DNA from: Corynebacterium imitans
Lineage (GTDB): Bacteria; Actinomycetota; Actinomycetes; Mycobacteriales; Mycobacteriaceae
DNA length: 64,000 nucleotides
Reading direction: 5' to 3'
Assembly: GCF_000739455.1 (NCBI RefSeq)
Contig: NZ_CP009211.1
Span: forward strand, 496,001 to 560,000
Position numbers and translations under genes: made by a program. Shown piece by piece: positions 9,217 to 19,428 of the stretch (positions within the stretch are counted from its first letter, which is position 1; the number at the start of each line of letters is the position of its first letter). The notes under the pieces are model-generated. The model searched no databases. It was not told the origin of the DNA and worked only from the letters and a program-made list of their open reading frames with translations.

Positions 9217-9237
9217 CCGACCGTAATGTGCGGTCGG
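9217..9237 (-). promoter_or_regulatory. Perfect 7-bp inverted repeat just upstream of metY
   Basis: CCGACCG (9217-9223) and CGGTCGG (9231-9237) are perfect inverted repeats around a 7-nt loop, ending 6 nt before the metY ATG. It could be a repressor operator or an mRNA hairpin covering the ribosome-binding region. A weak CAGAC-N6-GTTCA match to the McbR half-sites (TAGAC-N6-GTCTA) lies a little further upstream (about 9244-9262). Confidence 0.4.
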
Positions 9238-9427
9238 TGCAAAATGAACCAAGCGGTCTGTTTTGCGAGTTAAGGGGCTGAATAAAAATCCCGCAGATGG
9301 CGCTGCTTGCGATGGTGTGACCTCCGTTTCCAAGACAGGAGGTGTGATCTCAGCTACTTTAGCTAGCACGTCACGTCCGCGCCGCTTGAGTGCCGCTTGA
9401 GCTGCGCCTTAGCCGAAGGAGACCCCC
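9238..9427. promoter_or_regulatory. metY-ppc divergent intergenic region
   Basis: About 190 bp between the divergent metY and ppc genes. It contains a 6-bp inverted repeat, ACCTCC (9320-9325) and GGAGGT (9338-9343), separated by 12 nt, and AT-richer TACTTTAGCTAG (9355-9366) that may hold the ppc -10 box. The AAGGAG Shine-Dalgarno of ppc is at about 9417-9422. No known riboswitch fold was recognised. Confidence 0.35.
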
Positions 9428-12076
9428 GTGTCCGTCCAGCCCGCCGATCACGTCCGCGAAGATATTCGACTTTTGGGCCGGGTGCTCGGCCGCGTGCTCG
9501 CCGAGCAGGAGGGCCAGGAGATCTTTGACCTGGTCGAATCCACCCGTCGCACCGCCTTCGACATCGCCCACGGGGATGCCGCCCCAGAAGACCTGCTCGC
9601 CGTCTTCCGTGACATGGACATCACCAAGATGAACCTGGTTGCGCGCGCATTCAGCCACTTCGCACTGCTGACTAACCTGGTCGAGGACCTGGACGACGAG
9701 AAGGCGGCCGCGCCGGTCTCGCTGCGTACCAGCTTCGCGCACCTGAAAGACAGCGGCGTGGACGCCGACAAGGTCGCCGAACTTATCGCCGGGGCGCAGG
9801 TCTCCCCGGTGCTCACCGCGCATCCGACCGAGACTCGCCGCCGCACCGTCTTTGACACTCAGACGCACATCAAGCGCCTGCTGAGCGAGCTTCACGCTGG
9901 CGCCGACCCAGCCGCCATCGAGCGCGAGATGGAACTGCGCATGACCCTTTTGTGGCAAACCGCGCTCATCCGCATCGCGCGCCCGCGCCTGGAAGACGAG
10001 ATCGACGTCGGTCTGCGCTACTACAAACTCTCCCTGCTCGAGCAGATCCCGGCGCTTAACCGCGCGATCCGCTACGAGCTGCGCGACACCTTCGACCGCG
10101 ACCTCGCCCTTACCCCCGTGATGCGCCCCGGCTCCTGGATCGGCGGCGACCACGACGGCAACCCTTACGTCAACGCCGAAACGCTCACCTACGCCACCCG
10201 CCAGGCCGCCGACACCGTGTTGAACCACTACCTCGACGAACTGGGCGAACTCGAGCGCGAGCTGTCCCTCTCTGACCGTTACTCCACCTGCTCGGCGGAG
10301 CTTTCCCAGCTTGCCGACGTCGCCAACAACACAGCCGAGTCCCGCGTCGATGAGCCCTACCGCCGCGCCATCTACGGCATCCGCCATCGCGTCGCCGCCA
10401 CCCGCGACGTACTCGCCGGTTCGGCAAGCGCGGGCACACCCTACGCCGACCCCGGCGAACTGCTCGCAGACCTGGACGTGATCGACGCTTCCCTGCGCGC
10501 CCACGGCGGCGCGATTATCGCCAACGACCGGCTGAACCGCCTGCGCTCGGCCGTGACCACCTTCGGCTTCCACCTCTACACGCTCGACCTGCGGCAAAAC
10601 TCCGAATCCTTCGAGAAAGTCGTGGCCGAGGTGCTCTCGGTCGCCGGCGTGTGCGAAAACTACGCCGCGCTTGCGGAGGAGGACCGCGTGGAGGTGCTCG
10701 TCGATGAGCTGCGCACCCCGCGCCCGCTGCTGCGCGCCGAGGCGCAGCTTAGCGACGACACGCGCAAGGAAATGGGCATCCTCACCGCCGCCGCACGCGC
10801 CGTCCGAGACCTGGGACAAGGCGCAATCGCGCAGTGCATCATCGCCATGACCGGGACCGTTTCCGACATCCTGGAGCCCATGGTCCTGCTCAAAGAAGTC
10901 GGCCTGGGCAGCGTCAACGTCGTCCCGCTGTTTGAGACCATCGAGGACCTCGCACACGGCGCCCGCATCCTCGAAGACCTCTGGTCGCTGCCGTTCTACC
11001 GCGAACACCTGCGCGCCCGCGGCGACGTCCAGGAAGTCATGCTCGGCTACTCCGACTCCAACAAGGACGGCGGCTACCTGCAGGCCAACTGGGCGCTTTA
11101 CGACGCCGAACTCGCCCTCGTCGAACTCTGCAACCGCCACGGCATCCGCCTTCGGCTCGCGCACGGCCGCGGCGGGGCTGTCGGCCGCGGCGGCGGGCCC
11201 ACCTACGACGCCATCCTCGCCCAACCAAAGGGCGCCGTCGACGGCTCCATCCGCATCACCGAACAGGGCGAGATCATCTCCGCCAAGTACGGCTCGCCCG
11301 AGACCGCACGCCGCCACCTCGAGGCCTTCGTCGCCGGCACCCTCGAGGCCTCCCTGCTGGACACCGAGCCGATCGCCGACCCAACGCGTGCCTACGACAT
11401 CATGCGCACACTCGCCGCCTACTCCGGCGAAAAGTACAACGAACTCATCGGCGACCCCGGGTTTATCGACTACTTCACCCAATCCACCCCGCTGCACGAG
11501 ATTGGCGAGCTCAACCTCGGCTCCCGCCCCGCCTCGCGCAAACAAACCACCGCGATCTCCGATCTTCGCGCCATCCCCTGGGTCCTGTCCTGGGCGCAGT
11601 CGCGCACCAACGTGCCCGGCTGGTTCGGCGTCGGCACCGCGGTCGAGCGCTGGGCAGGCGAGAGCGAAGAGCGCTGGGACGATCTGCGCGAGCTCTACCG
11701 CGACTGGCCATTCTTCCGCTCCGTGCTGTCCAACATGGCCCAAGTCATGGCCAAGGCCGAGCTGTCGCTCGCCCGCCTCTACGCCGACCTGGTAGAAGAC
11801 CGCGAGGTGGCCGAGCGCATCTACACGCTTATCGCCGAAGAATTTGAGCGCACCAAGCAGGTCTACTTCCGTATCACCGGACACGCTGACCTGGTTGCCG
11901 AGAACCAGCGCCAGGCCCGCTCGCTCAAGCGCCGCTACCCCTACCTGCTGCCGCTCAACGCCGTCCAGCTCGAGTTGCTTCGCCGCTACCGCGCCGGCGA
12001 CGAGACCTTCCTCGTCTCCAAGACCATCCAGGTCACCATGAACGGGCTGGCCACCGCGCTGCGCAACGCGGGGTAG
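9428..12076 (+). CDS. ppc: Phosphoenolpyruvate carboxylase
   Basis: 882 residues. Anaplerotic enzyme that carboxylates PEP to oxaloacetate. Diagnostic segments: VLTAHPTETRRR with the catalytic His near 130, FHLYTLDLRQNSE, GYSDSNKDGGYLQANW near 540, the glycine loop GRGGAVGRGGGP near 580, and the conserved C-terminal RNAG. The start is GTG with AAGGAG 6 nt upstream. Length is slightly under the 919 aa of C. glutamicum but all domains are present. A heavily deleted second copy lies at 15662-15906. Confidence 0.96.
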   Translation: MSVQPADHVREDIRLLGRVLGRVLAEQEGQEIFDLVESTRRTAFDIAHGDAAPEDLLAVFRDMDITKMNLVARAFSHFALLTNLVEDLDDEKAAAPVSLRTSFAHLKDSGVDADKVAELIAGAQVSPVLTAHPTETRRRTVFDTQTHIKRLLSELHAGADPAAIEREMELRMTLLWQTALIRIARPRLEDEIDVGLRYYKLSLLEQIPALNRAIRYELRDTFDRDLALTPVMRPGSWIGGDHDGNPYVNAETLTYATRQAADTVLNHYLDELGELERELSLSDRYSTCSAELSQLADVANNTAESRVDEPYRRAIYGIRHRVAATRDVLAGSASAGTPYADPGELLADLDVIDASLRAHGGAIIANDRLNRLRSAVTTFGFHLYTLDLRQNSESFEKVVAEVLSVAGVCENYAALAEEDRVEVLVDELRTPRPLLRAEAQLSDDTRKEMGILTAAARAVRDLGQGAIAQCIIAMTGTVSDILEPMVLLKEVGLGSVNVVPLFETIEDLAHGARILEDLWSLPFYREHLRARGDVQEVMLGYSDSNKDGGYLQANWALYDAELALVELCNRHGIRLRLAHGRGGAVGRGGGPTYDAILAQPKGAVDGSIRITEQGEIISAKYGSPETARRHLEAFVAGTLEASLLDTEPIADPTRAYDIMRTLAAYSGEKYNELIGDPGFIDYFTQSTPLHEIGELNLGSRPASRKQTTAISDLRAIPWVLSWAQSRTNVPGWFGVGTAVERWAGESEERWDDLRELYRDWPFFRSVLSNMAQVMAKAELSLARLYADLVEDREVAERIYTLIAEEFERTKQVYFRITGHADLVAENQRQARSLKRRYPYLLPLNAVQLELLRRYRAGDETFLVSKTIQVTMNGLATALRNAG

Positions 12077-12095
12077 GTTTTGGCGGCTGGGGCGC

Positions 12096-12120
12096 GGGGC
12101 GGACCCCTGCAACCCGCCCC
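12096..12120 (+). terminator. Candidate stem-loop downstream of ppc
   Basis: GGGGCGG (12096-12102) and CCGCCCC (12114-12120) form a perfect 7-bp stem with an 11-nt loop, 20 nt after the ppc stop. There is no U-tract, so it is only a weak candidate for termination. The remaining sequence to 12222 shows nothing recognisable. Confidence 0.35.
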
Positions 12121-12222
12121 AGAAGCAAGAAAGAGGCAAGAAAACGTTTCTCCAGGTAGGAGAGTTTTTGGAGTGGTTTTCGGGCTGTTTTGGCACCTTT
12201 TCCCGGTTACGGAGCAAGAAAA

Positions 12223-12753
12223 CTACTCGGCCCAGAAAGGGACATAGCGGCGGTTGCGAGCTCCGGCATTCGGGTCGTAGAGCCGGATGAGGCCTTCATC
12301 CACCGTGGCGTTAATGAGACGGGTCGCCTGGGCTGTCTGCGTATCCCTGAGACCGAAGCGACTTCGCACCGATGCATTCGTGACGGCGCGATTATCCAGA
12401 AACCCAAGACACGCATGCTGGTAGACAGCTTCGATCTTTTCATCTGTAGTCATCAGCTTGAACGGGCGGTAGGCACTCAGCGTGACGGTGGTTGTGCCAT
12501 TTGATCGAATGAGCGCCGGCGGAAAGTGCTCTGCCTCCAGCGATGCAACGATCTTGTCCCAACCGCTTCCACGTTGCTCGACGAAGTGTGCCAGGCGAAG
12601 CGCTTCGCCGAGGCATGGATTGCGAGTTGTAGAAGCCGAATCAATAAAACGCTGGGGATCGACCAACGGGGTTCCAGGGTTGGTCACTTCGACACGATCA
12701 CTGAAAACTTCAACGGTTAAGTATTGACCGCGCTGCTCCAGGTCCTGGTGCAT
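12223..12753 (-). pseudogene. C-terminal remnant of an AlbA_2/HATPase_c_4-type (RecG-like) ATP-binding protein
   Basis: From ATG 12753 the frame encodes 176 residues resembling the C-terminal half of the widespread ATP-binding transcriptional-regulator family: MHQDL, then VEVFSDRVEVTNPGTPLVD, then CLGEALRLAHFVEQRGSGWD. A winged-helix-like tail follows. The N-terminal AlbA_2 and first ATPase parts are missing. At about 12760 the sequence switches abruptly to a bioB fragment on the other strand, so this is a truncation product of a rearrangement. Confidence 0.6.
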
Positions 12754-12764
12754 GAGCGCAAGGG

Positions 12765-13655
12765 AGCATCTCCCTGAAGACCGGTGGCTGTCCTGAGGAC
12801 TGCCACTTCTGCTCCCAGTCTGGCCTGTTCGAATCACCCGCGCGCGCCGTGACACTGGACATCGCCGAACTTGTCGAGGCCGCCAAGCATTCCGAGAAGA
12901 TGGGTGCTTCCGAGTTCTGCATCGTCGCCGCAGTGAAGGGCCCGACCCAGCAGCTGCTCGACCAGGTTGCCGAGGCCGTAACCGCTATCCAGGAAGAGGT
13001 GGACATTTCCATCTCCGTATCACTTGGCATCCTCACCCGCGACCAGGCTCGCCAACTGGCTAAGATGGGCGTGCCGCGCTACAACCATAACTTCGAAACC
13101 GCCGAGTCGTTCTTCCCTAACGTGGTCACCACCCACACCTGGCAGGAGCGCAAGGACACGCTGGAGAACGTGCTGGCAGAGGGCATGGAGATCTGCTGCT
13201 GCGGCATCATTGGCCTGGGCGAGTCCCTGGAGCAGCGCGCCGAGTTCGCCACCCAGTTGGCCGAAATCCAGCCGCATGAAGTGCCGATGAACTTCCTCGA
13301 CCCACGCCCAGGCACCCGGTTCGCCGACCGCCCGCTGGTGCCGCAGGGTGAGGCGCTGCGCGCCGTCGCCGCGTTCCACCTGGCCATGCCGTCCACCCAG
13401 CTCCGTTTTGCCGGTGGCACGGAGCTCGCGCTTGGCGACGACGGCACCGAAGCCGGCCTCATGGGCGGCGCGAATGCCATTATCGGCGGTAATTACCTGA
13501 CCACGTTTGGCCGTCCGATGGAGAAGGACCGCGACGCCGTCGACCGTGTACTGGACGGCGGGGCGAAGCCAGGCTTGAGCCTGAACATCACCCCGGTGGG
13601 GCAGAAGCAGAACTCCGGCCACGGAGTCCTGTACGACACCATCAAGTCGCTGTAG
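12765..13655 (+). pseudogene. bioB: 5'-truncated second copy of biotin synthase (bioB')
   Basis: Closely follows residues 62-348 of the intact BioB at 21266-22312. The homologous frame begins abruptly at about 12765; a TGA at 12753-12755 stops it upstream. The radical-SAM cluster motif CPEDCHFC is encoded (about 12795-12818), but no ATG, GTG or TTG precedes it in frame, so translation from the first usable start (GTG 12849) would lack the 4Fe-4S site. Other changes are CCGG to CCCG in the segment before IIGLGE, and an insertion near the C-terminus ([10 protein letters not shown]). Almost certainly non-functional as a biotin synthase. Confidence 0.8.
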
Positions 13656-13669
13656 TCGGCCGGGCCCTG

Positions 13670-13875
13670 ATGAAAAACCCGGATTCAACGGAACTCGCCG
13701 ACGCAGTCCTCTCCGGCGAGATCGCCTGGCCGCTCAACTCGGCAAGGCCCTACGATGCGCCGCGCATTTGCCCGCTATGCCAGCGGCGCATGGTGGTAAA
13801 AATCAGCCCGATGGCGTGGGAGGCTGCTTGCTCCCACGCCATGGGCTGCTGCGCTCCGAGTGGTTGGAGAAGTAG
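13670..13875 (+). pseudogene. bsaP: Frameshifted second copy of biotin synthase auxiliary protein (bsaP')
   Basis: Homologous to bsaP at 22312-22515. It keeps PYDAPRICPLCQRRMVVKIS. About 45 codons in, near 13838-13850, two extra bases appear relative to the intact copy. The matching ending LLRSEWLE is therefore in another frame and would stop at the TAG 13873-13875. It follows the bioB remnant exactly as the intact pair is arranged, so both were copied as one segment. Confidence 0.75.
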
Positions 13876-13893
13876 CAGAGGCGGGAGTGGCTG

Positions 13894-14577
13894 CTAGCGT
13901 ACGAAGCGCTTCGTGTTGCGAATCACCACCGCGCTGACGGCGAGTGTGGCCAGGCATGCGGCGCTTACGCCACCGACGGCGGCGGTGTCCCAATCGCCTA
14001 CAGGGGACTCAATAGCCCAGTACAGCGCGACCGCGATGAGGAACGTGGCAAATGCGGTGATGAGACTGCGTCCCGCACCGAAGGATGCGTAGACCAAACC
14101 GAGCGCAACCCCCACGATGGCGGCCACGAAGAAGAACGCGATGTGGAGCAGTACCGTCCACCCCATCGACGTGGTGTCTTGTCCGACGTTCGCCACGATG
14201 TAGGGGTCACCGTTAGTGTCCACCCAGGGCACGTCTGCGCCGTTGGTGAAGAGGAACAGGTCATAGGCCTGGTAGTACGGGCTCTTGAACTGGTTGTAGA
14301 TCGAGGATGCCGCGGTGGCCCCTCCAAGTACCACCGCAGCAATGACGGCGGTGATTGTTGCCGAGTTCATCCACGCGGAAAAGCTCGCGCCAAGCTGGTT
14401 TAACGCGCTCCACTGCGTGCCAGCGAGGATAAATAGGGCGGTCAGGGCGAAGCCGCCGAAGATGGTCCAGAGGGAACCGTCTCCACTGTAGAAACGGCCC
14501 AGCGGGACTAGGACCAGCAAAACGGCCAGTGTTGCCAGGTAGGATAGCGGCTTGAAGGGGCTGAGGAAGAGTTTCAT
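13894..14577 (-). CDS. ABC transporter-associated multi-pass membrane protein
   Basis: 227 residues with about six hydrophobic helices and a larger loop between helices 3 and 4 (SPYYQAYDLFLFTNGADVPW region). No sequence family was recognised beyond being the membrane partner of the adjacent ATPase: its ATG overlaps the ATPase stop (14574-14577, ATGA). With the GntR regulator it resembles the compact YtrA-type GntR/ATPase/permease cassettes that export envelope-active compounds or respond to cell-wall antibiotics. Substrate unknown. Confidence 0.65.
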   Translation of the reverse strand: MKLFLSPFKPLSYLATLAVLLVLVPLGRFYSGDGSLWTIFGGFALTALFILAGTQWSALNQLGASFSAWMNSATITAVIAAVVLGGATAASSIYNQFKSPYYQAYDLFLFTNGADVPWVDTNGDPYIVANVGQDTTSMGWTVLLHIAFFFVAAIVGVALGLVYASFGAGRSLITAFATFLIAVALYWAIESPVGDWDTAAVGGVSAACLATLAVSAVVIRNTKRFVR

Positions 14578-15257
14578 CGTGCGGGCCTTTCCGTCGCGAG
14601 GAGGTCAATGAGTTCGGCATCGTCCGGATACTCGATGGGCAGGTGGACATCGGCCTCGCCGATAGGTTCGGCGAACGTCGCGCGTGTCGTGGGGCCGAGG
14701 CTCGCCGTCTCGGCGACGGGGAAGCGGGCGATAAGGTCTTTGATCTCGGCGGTGGGGCCGGTGACCGTCGGAAAACGCAGGCGGGCGTCGTCGAGTGGGA
14801 CAGGGCGCGAAACCACCCGATCAAACACTTGGATGACATGGGTGGCAAGACCCACGAAGTCCTCCGGGCGATGCGATGCCATCACTACGCTGCGCTGCGG
14901 GTTCTCCGCGATGTAGTCGATCAGCCGCTGGCGGACCTGTTTGCGGGTGGTGGTGTCGATGCCATCAAACGGCTCGTCGAGGAGTAGCAGGTCCTTGCCG
15001 ATGACTAGGGCCACCTCAATGGTGAGTAAGCGGCGCTGCCCAACGGAGAGATCTCTGATGCGGTTGTTGGGGAACTCGAGCTCTACATGTGGGTGGATGG
15101 CCGCGACTGCGCGCAGGTGATCGTCCACGGTCGTGCCTGCAAACTTGGCATCCGCACCAGCCGGAACGAACGCGGCGTGCGGGTTCATGAGCGTGTGGAG
15201 GTAGTGAGTTTTGCCGGCGGCGTTTGGGCCGACCAGCGCGTAGAAGCCGGGGTTCAT
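14574..15257 (-). CDS. ABC transporter ATP-binding protein
   Basis: 227 residues. The Walker A is GPNAAGKTH (one residue shorter-looking than GxxGxGK[ST] but functional in type), signature LSVGQRR, Walker B LLLLDEP, and H-loop MASHRPED. Middle gene of a GntR-ATPase-membrane operon with 4-bp overlaps on both sides, so expression is translationally coupled. The C-terminal 70 residues beyond the nucleotide-binding core are of unknown function. Confidence 0.82.
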   Translation of the reverse strand: MNPGFYALVGPNAAGKTHYLHTLMNPHAAFVPAGADAKFAGTTVDDHLRAVAAIHPHVELEFPNNRIRDLSVGQRRLLTIEVALVIGKDLLLLDEPFDGIDTTTRKQVRQRLIDYIAENPQRSVVMASHRPEDFVGLATHVIQVFDRVVSRPVPLDDARLRFPTVTGPTAEIKDLIARFPVAETASLGPTTRATFAEPIGEADVHLPIEYPDDAELIDLLATERPAR

Positions 15258-15607
15258 TGCGTGCGCTCCTTTTCAATCATTGCGGTCAGCTCCTCGGTGG
15301 TGATGCCGAGTTGGTTGGCCTCATGGACAAACGGTTGGACAAAATCGCGGGCAAATGCCTCACGACGCGTACCTAATACCTGGTCACGCGCACTCTCTAG
15401 GACAAACATGCCGAGCCCGCGACGCTTTTCCAGCAGGCCTTCGTTGAATAGTTCGGTGAGCGCCTTGGCGGAGGTTGTTGGGTTGACGGAGTGATATGCG
15501 GACAACTCGTTGGTGGACGGCACCCGGTCGCCGGGGGCGAGGGCGCCAGCGCCGATGAGGTCACGTAACTCATCAGCAATCTGTTGGTATATGGGTTTGC
15601 CACTCAT
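15254..15607 (-). CDS. GntR-family transcriptional regulator (YtrA subfamily)
   Basis: 117 residues: an N-terminal winged helix (PIYQQIADELRDLI ... GDRVPSTNELS ... VNPTTSAKALTELFNEGLLEKRRGLGMFV) and only a short C-terminal dimerisation tail, which is the YtrA type. It heads the operon and probably represses it. The start ATG at 15607 is 7 nt from a TATAGT -10 box, so the mRNA is probably leaderless. Operator candidates overlap that promoter. Confidence 0.85.
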   Translation of the reverse strand: MSGKPIYQQIADELRDLIGAGALAPGDRVPSTNELSAYHSVNPTTSAKALTELFNEGLLEKRRGLGMFVLESARDQVLGTRREAFARDFVQPFVHEANQLGITTEELTAMIEKERTQ

Positions 15608-15644
15608 GTGGGTAACTATATAACTAGTATGTTTGGAGTGTCAA
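15608..15644 (-). promoter_or_regulatory. Strong sigma-A promoter with operator-like repeat for the gntR operon
   Basis: On the minus strand TTGACA (15644-15639) is followed after exactly 18 nt by TATAGT (15620-15615), then 7 nt to the ATG. Within the spacer and -10, ACTA-N6-TAGT forms a small inverted repeat (15615-15628), a plausible binding site for the encoded GntR protein. Confidence 0.7.
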
Positions 15645-15661
15645 TAGGTGGAGACTCAATG

Positions 15662-15906
15662 CCCGTGCCTGGAAGACGAAATCGCTGTTGGACTGCGCTA
15701 CTACTAACTCTCCCTGCTTGAGCAAATCCAGACGCTCAACCGCGCTATCCGCTACGATCTGCGTGAGACCTGCTGCCGCTCAACGCCGTGCAGCTCGAGT
15801 TGCTGCGCCGCTACCGCGCCGTCGACGAAACCTTCCTCGTCTCCAAGACGATCCAGGTCACCATGAACGGGCTGGCCACCGCGCTGCGCAACGCGGGGTA
15901 GGTTTT
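15662..15906 (+). pseudogene. ppc: Internally deleted ppc remnant
   Basis: 15662-15770 matches ppc codons around 9984-10090 at roughly 85 percent, with an in-frame TAA in the YYKLS segment. At 15768-15770 it jumps directly to the ppc 3' end (11943 onward), removing about 1.85 kb between ACC microhomologies. The last 60 nt before the TAG are identical to the intact ppc, and identity continues a few bases past the stop. Clear decayed copy, not expressed as an enzyme. Confidence 0.85.
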
Positions 15907-15926
15907 TCCCCGCGCGAGGGAACCGA

Positions 15927-15980
15927 GACCTGGTTTTCGCCGTCAAACTAGGTATGGGGATTGACAGGGAAAACCAGGTC
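15927..15980. promoter_or_regulatory. Perfect 12-bp inverted repeat spanning the start of the AbiEi-like gene
   Basis: GACCTGGTTTTC (15927-15938) and GAAAACCAGGTC (15969-15980) are perfect inverted repeats, 30 nt apart, enclosing the ATG at 15954. Pairing continues partly inward (GCCGTC against GACAGG). AbiEi antitoxins are known to bind inverted repeats at their own promoter, so this is a candidate autoregulatory operator; an mRNA hairpin is the alternative. Confidence 0.5.
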
Positions 15981-16901
15981 GAGCTGCAGCGGTGGGAAGA
16001 ACGGAAGGGGGAGCTGCGGCGGGAGATCGTCGATAAGCGCACGCTGTCGCGGGAGGCACTCGTGTATCTCGCTGAGCACTATTTGGCGCTGAGCTCAGTG
16101 ATCTACTACCCGCGTAGCGCGTGGGAGGAGTTGCGATACCATGAGCGGCAATGGCTGCGCGTTGAAGCCGCTGGCAGGACAAGTAACAGCGCGATCCTAG
16201 TTGGACGTTCGGCTGCGCGGATGCACGGTATGTGGGTCATTAGCACGTCAGCGGAACACATTGAGCTCGCCTTGCCATCCGGGGGTGTCTCTACCAACAG
16301 AGATCGTAGTCAGGGCCTGGTGTTTCGTCGATCGAAACTGCTCCCGATGGACATTGGCGACGTTGACGGGCACCGACTGACAACCGGTTTCCGCACTTTC
16401 GCTGACATCGCCCGCTACCACGGATTCGTCGAGGGACTCGTGGCGGCCGACTACCTACTCCGGAGAGGGTTCGATCTGGAGATGCTGCATACACATGCAG
16501 CCTTGCTCGGAAGAGCCAAGGGGATCGGCACGGTGAGAAAATGTTTGGACCACGCGGTAGCCAACTCCGATTCACCGTACGAATCCCTCGCGCGTGGGCT
16601 GCTCATCCAAGCAGGAATTGGTCCGGTGACAACGCAGTATGAGGTGGCTGGGCGGTATGCCGATCTGTGCATCGATGGCTGGCTGCTCATCGAGATCGAT
16701 GGTGAGGTGAAATACCAAGGTCCAGACGCAGAACAGGTGAGGCAGAAGGAATTTCGCCGGCAAAAGCGGATAGCGAACCAGGGGTATGTGTTCCTGCGGT
16801 ACTCGCCGGGCTTCCTGCGCAGAAATCCGGAGACGTTTGTGCAAGAAGTGCGCGACACTCTGGTGGGGCAGCAGAAAGCGGTGCGGCGGAGGCTACGTTG
16901 A
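15954..16901 (+). CDS. Orphan AbiEi-type/DUF559 (restriction-endonuclease-fold) protein
   Basis: 315 residues. The middle (about 70-150: ILVGRSAARMHGMW ... IELALPSGG ... RLTTGFRTFADIAR) has the layout of AbiEi-family type IV antitoxin proteins of actinobacteria. The C-terminus (about 205-300: DSPYESLARGLLIQAG, YADLCIDGWLLIEIDGEVKY, then a Phe-Leu-Arg-Tyr strand) matches the DUF559/Vsr-like PD-(D/E)xK fold with plausible E, D and E-x-D residues. No toxin gene is adjacent. The start codon lies within a perfect inverted repeat; the 3' end runs into a 14-bp repeat array. Role in defence or regulation is unproven. Confidence 0.6.
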   Translation: MGIDRENQVELQRWEERKGELRREIVDKRTLSREALVYLAEHYLALSSVIYYPRSAWEELRYHERQWLRVEAAGRTSNSAILVGRSAARMHGMWVISTSAEHIELALPSGGVSTNRDRSQGLVFRRSKLLPMDIGDVDGHRLTTGFRTFADIARYHGFVEGLVAADYLLRRGFDLEMLHTHAALLGRAKGIGTVRKCLDHAVANSDSPYESLARGLLIQAGIGPVTTQYEVAGRYADLCIDGWLLIEIDGEVKYQGPDAEQVRQKEFRRQKRIANQGYVFLRYSPGFLRRNPETFVQEVRDTLVGQQKAVRRRLR

Positions 16902-16924
16902 TGCGGCTGACACGAAAGCTAAAA

Positions 16925-17059
16925 CGTAGCGGGAGAAGCGTAGCCCCTAAAACGTAGCCTTTCGAGTAAATCATGTTTGAGTTGGCCAAAGTTTTTCCGT
17001 TTACTCGAAAGGCTACGTTCTAGAGGCTACGCATTAGGGGCTACGCTTCTGGGGCTACG
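16925..17059. repeat. Two head-to-head arrays of 14-bp tandem repeats
   Basis: Three exact-period units on the plus strand (16925-16938, 16939-16952, 16953-16966) face four units on the minus strand (17059-17046, 17045-17032, 17031-17018, 17017-17004). Every unit starts CGTAGC and most continue CC. The inner units with TAAA form a perfect 20-bp inverted repeat, AACGTAGCCTTTCGAGTAAA (16951-16970) against 17000-17019, with a 29-nt loop. A related GGCTACG occurs at 16891 in the end of the upstream gene. Confidence 0.85.
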
Positions 17060-17102
17060 TAATGCGGCATCGACAGGCCAGGTCAAGAGTCGCAAACCAA
17101 AA

Positions 17103-17134
17103 CCCCGGCCGCCGCGAAAACGCAGCAACCGGGG
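17103..17134 (-). terminator. Rho-independent terminator of icd
   Basis: On the minus strand a 14-bp stem (17134-17121 with 17116-17103, including three G-U pairs) with a TTTT loop begins 29 nt after the icd stop and is followed by TTTTGGTTT. Confidence 0.75.
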
Positions 17135-17162
17135 CCGGAAAGTCGGACAGTCGACCTAACGC

Positions 17163-19352
<2,190 letters not shown>

Positions 19353-19428
19353 TCAGGTTGGCAGTATTCAACTCTTCAGCGTACAGCTTTTGCATACCGC
19401 TTGTCCTGTAATAGGTAGTCTCGGGGGC

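Noticed and set aside
9238..9427. SAM or other riboswitch upstream of metY
   Set aside because: Only short simple inverted repeats are present; no riboswitch core was recognisable.
9371..12217. 948-codon open frame on the minus strand opposite ppc
   Set aside because: It is the antisense of a complete, motif-bearing ppc in GC-rich DNA and has no recognisable protein features.
12849..13655. Functional second biotin synthase starting at GTG 12849
   Set aside because: It would lack the CPEDCHFC cluster motif, and the upstream frame is closed by TGA at 12753.
16925..17059. CRISPR array
   Set aside because: Units are 14 bp with no spacers and occur in both orientations; no cas genes nearby.
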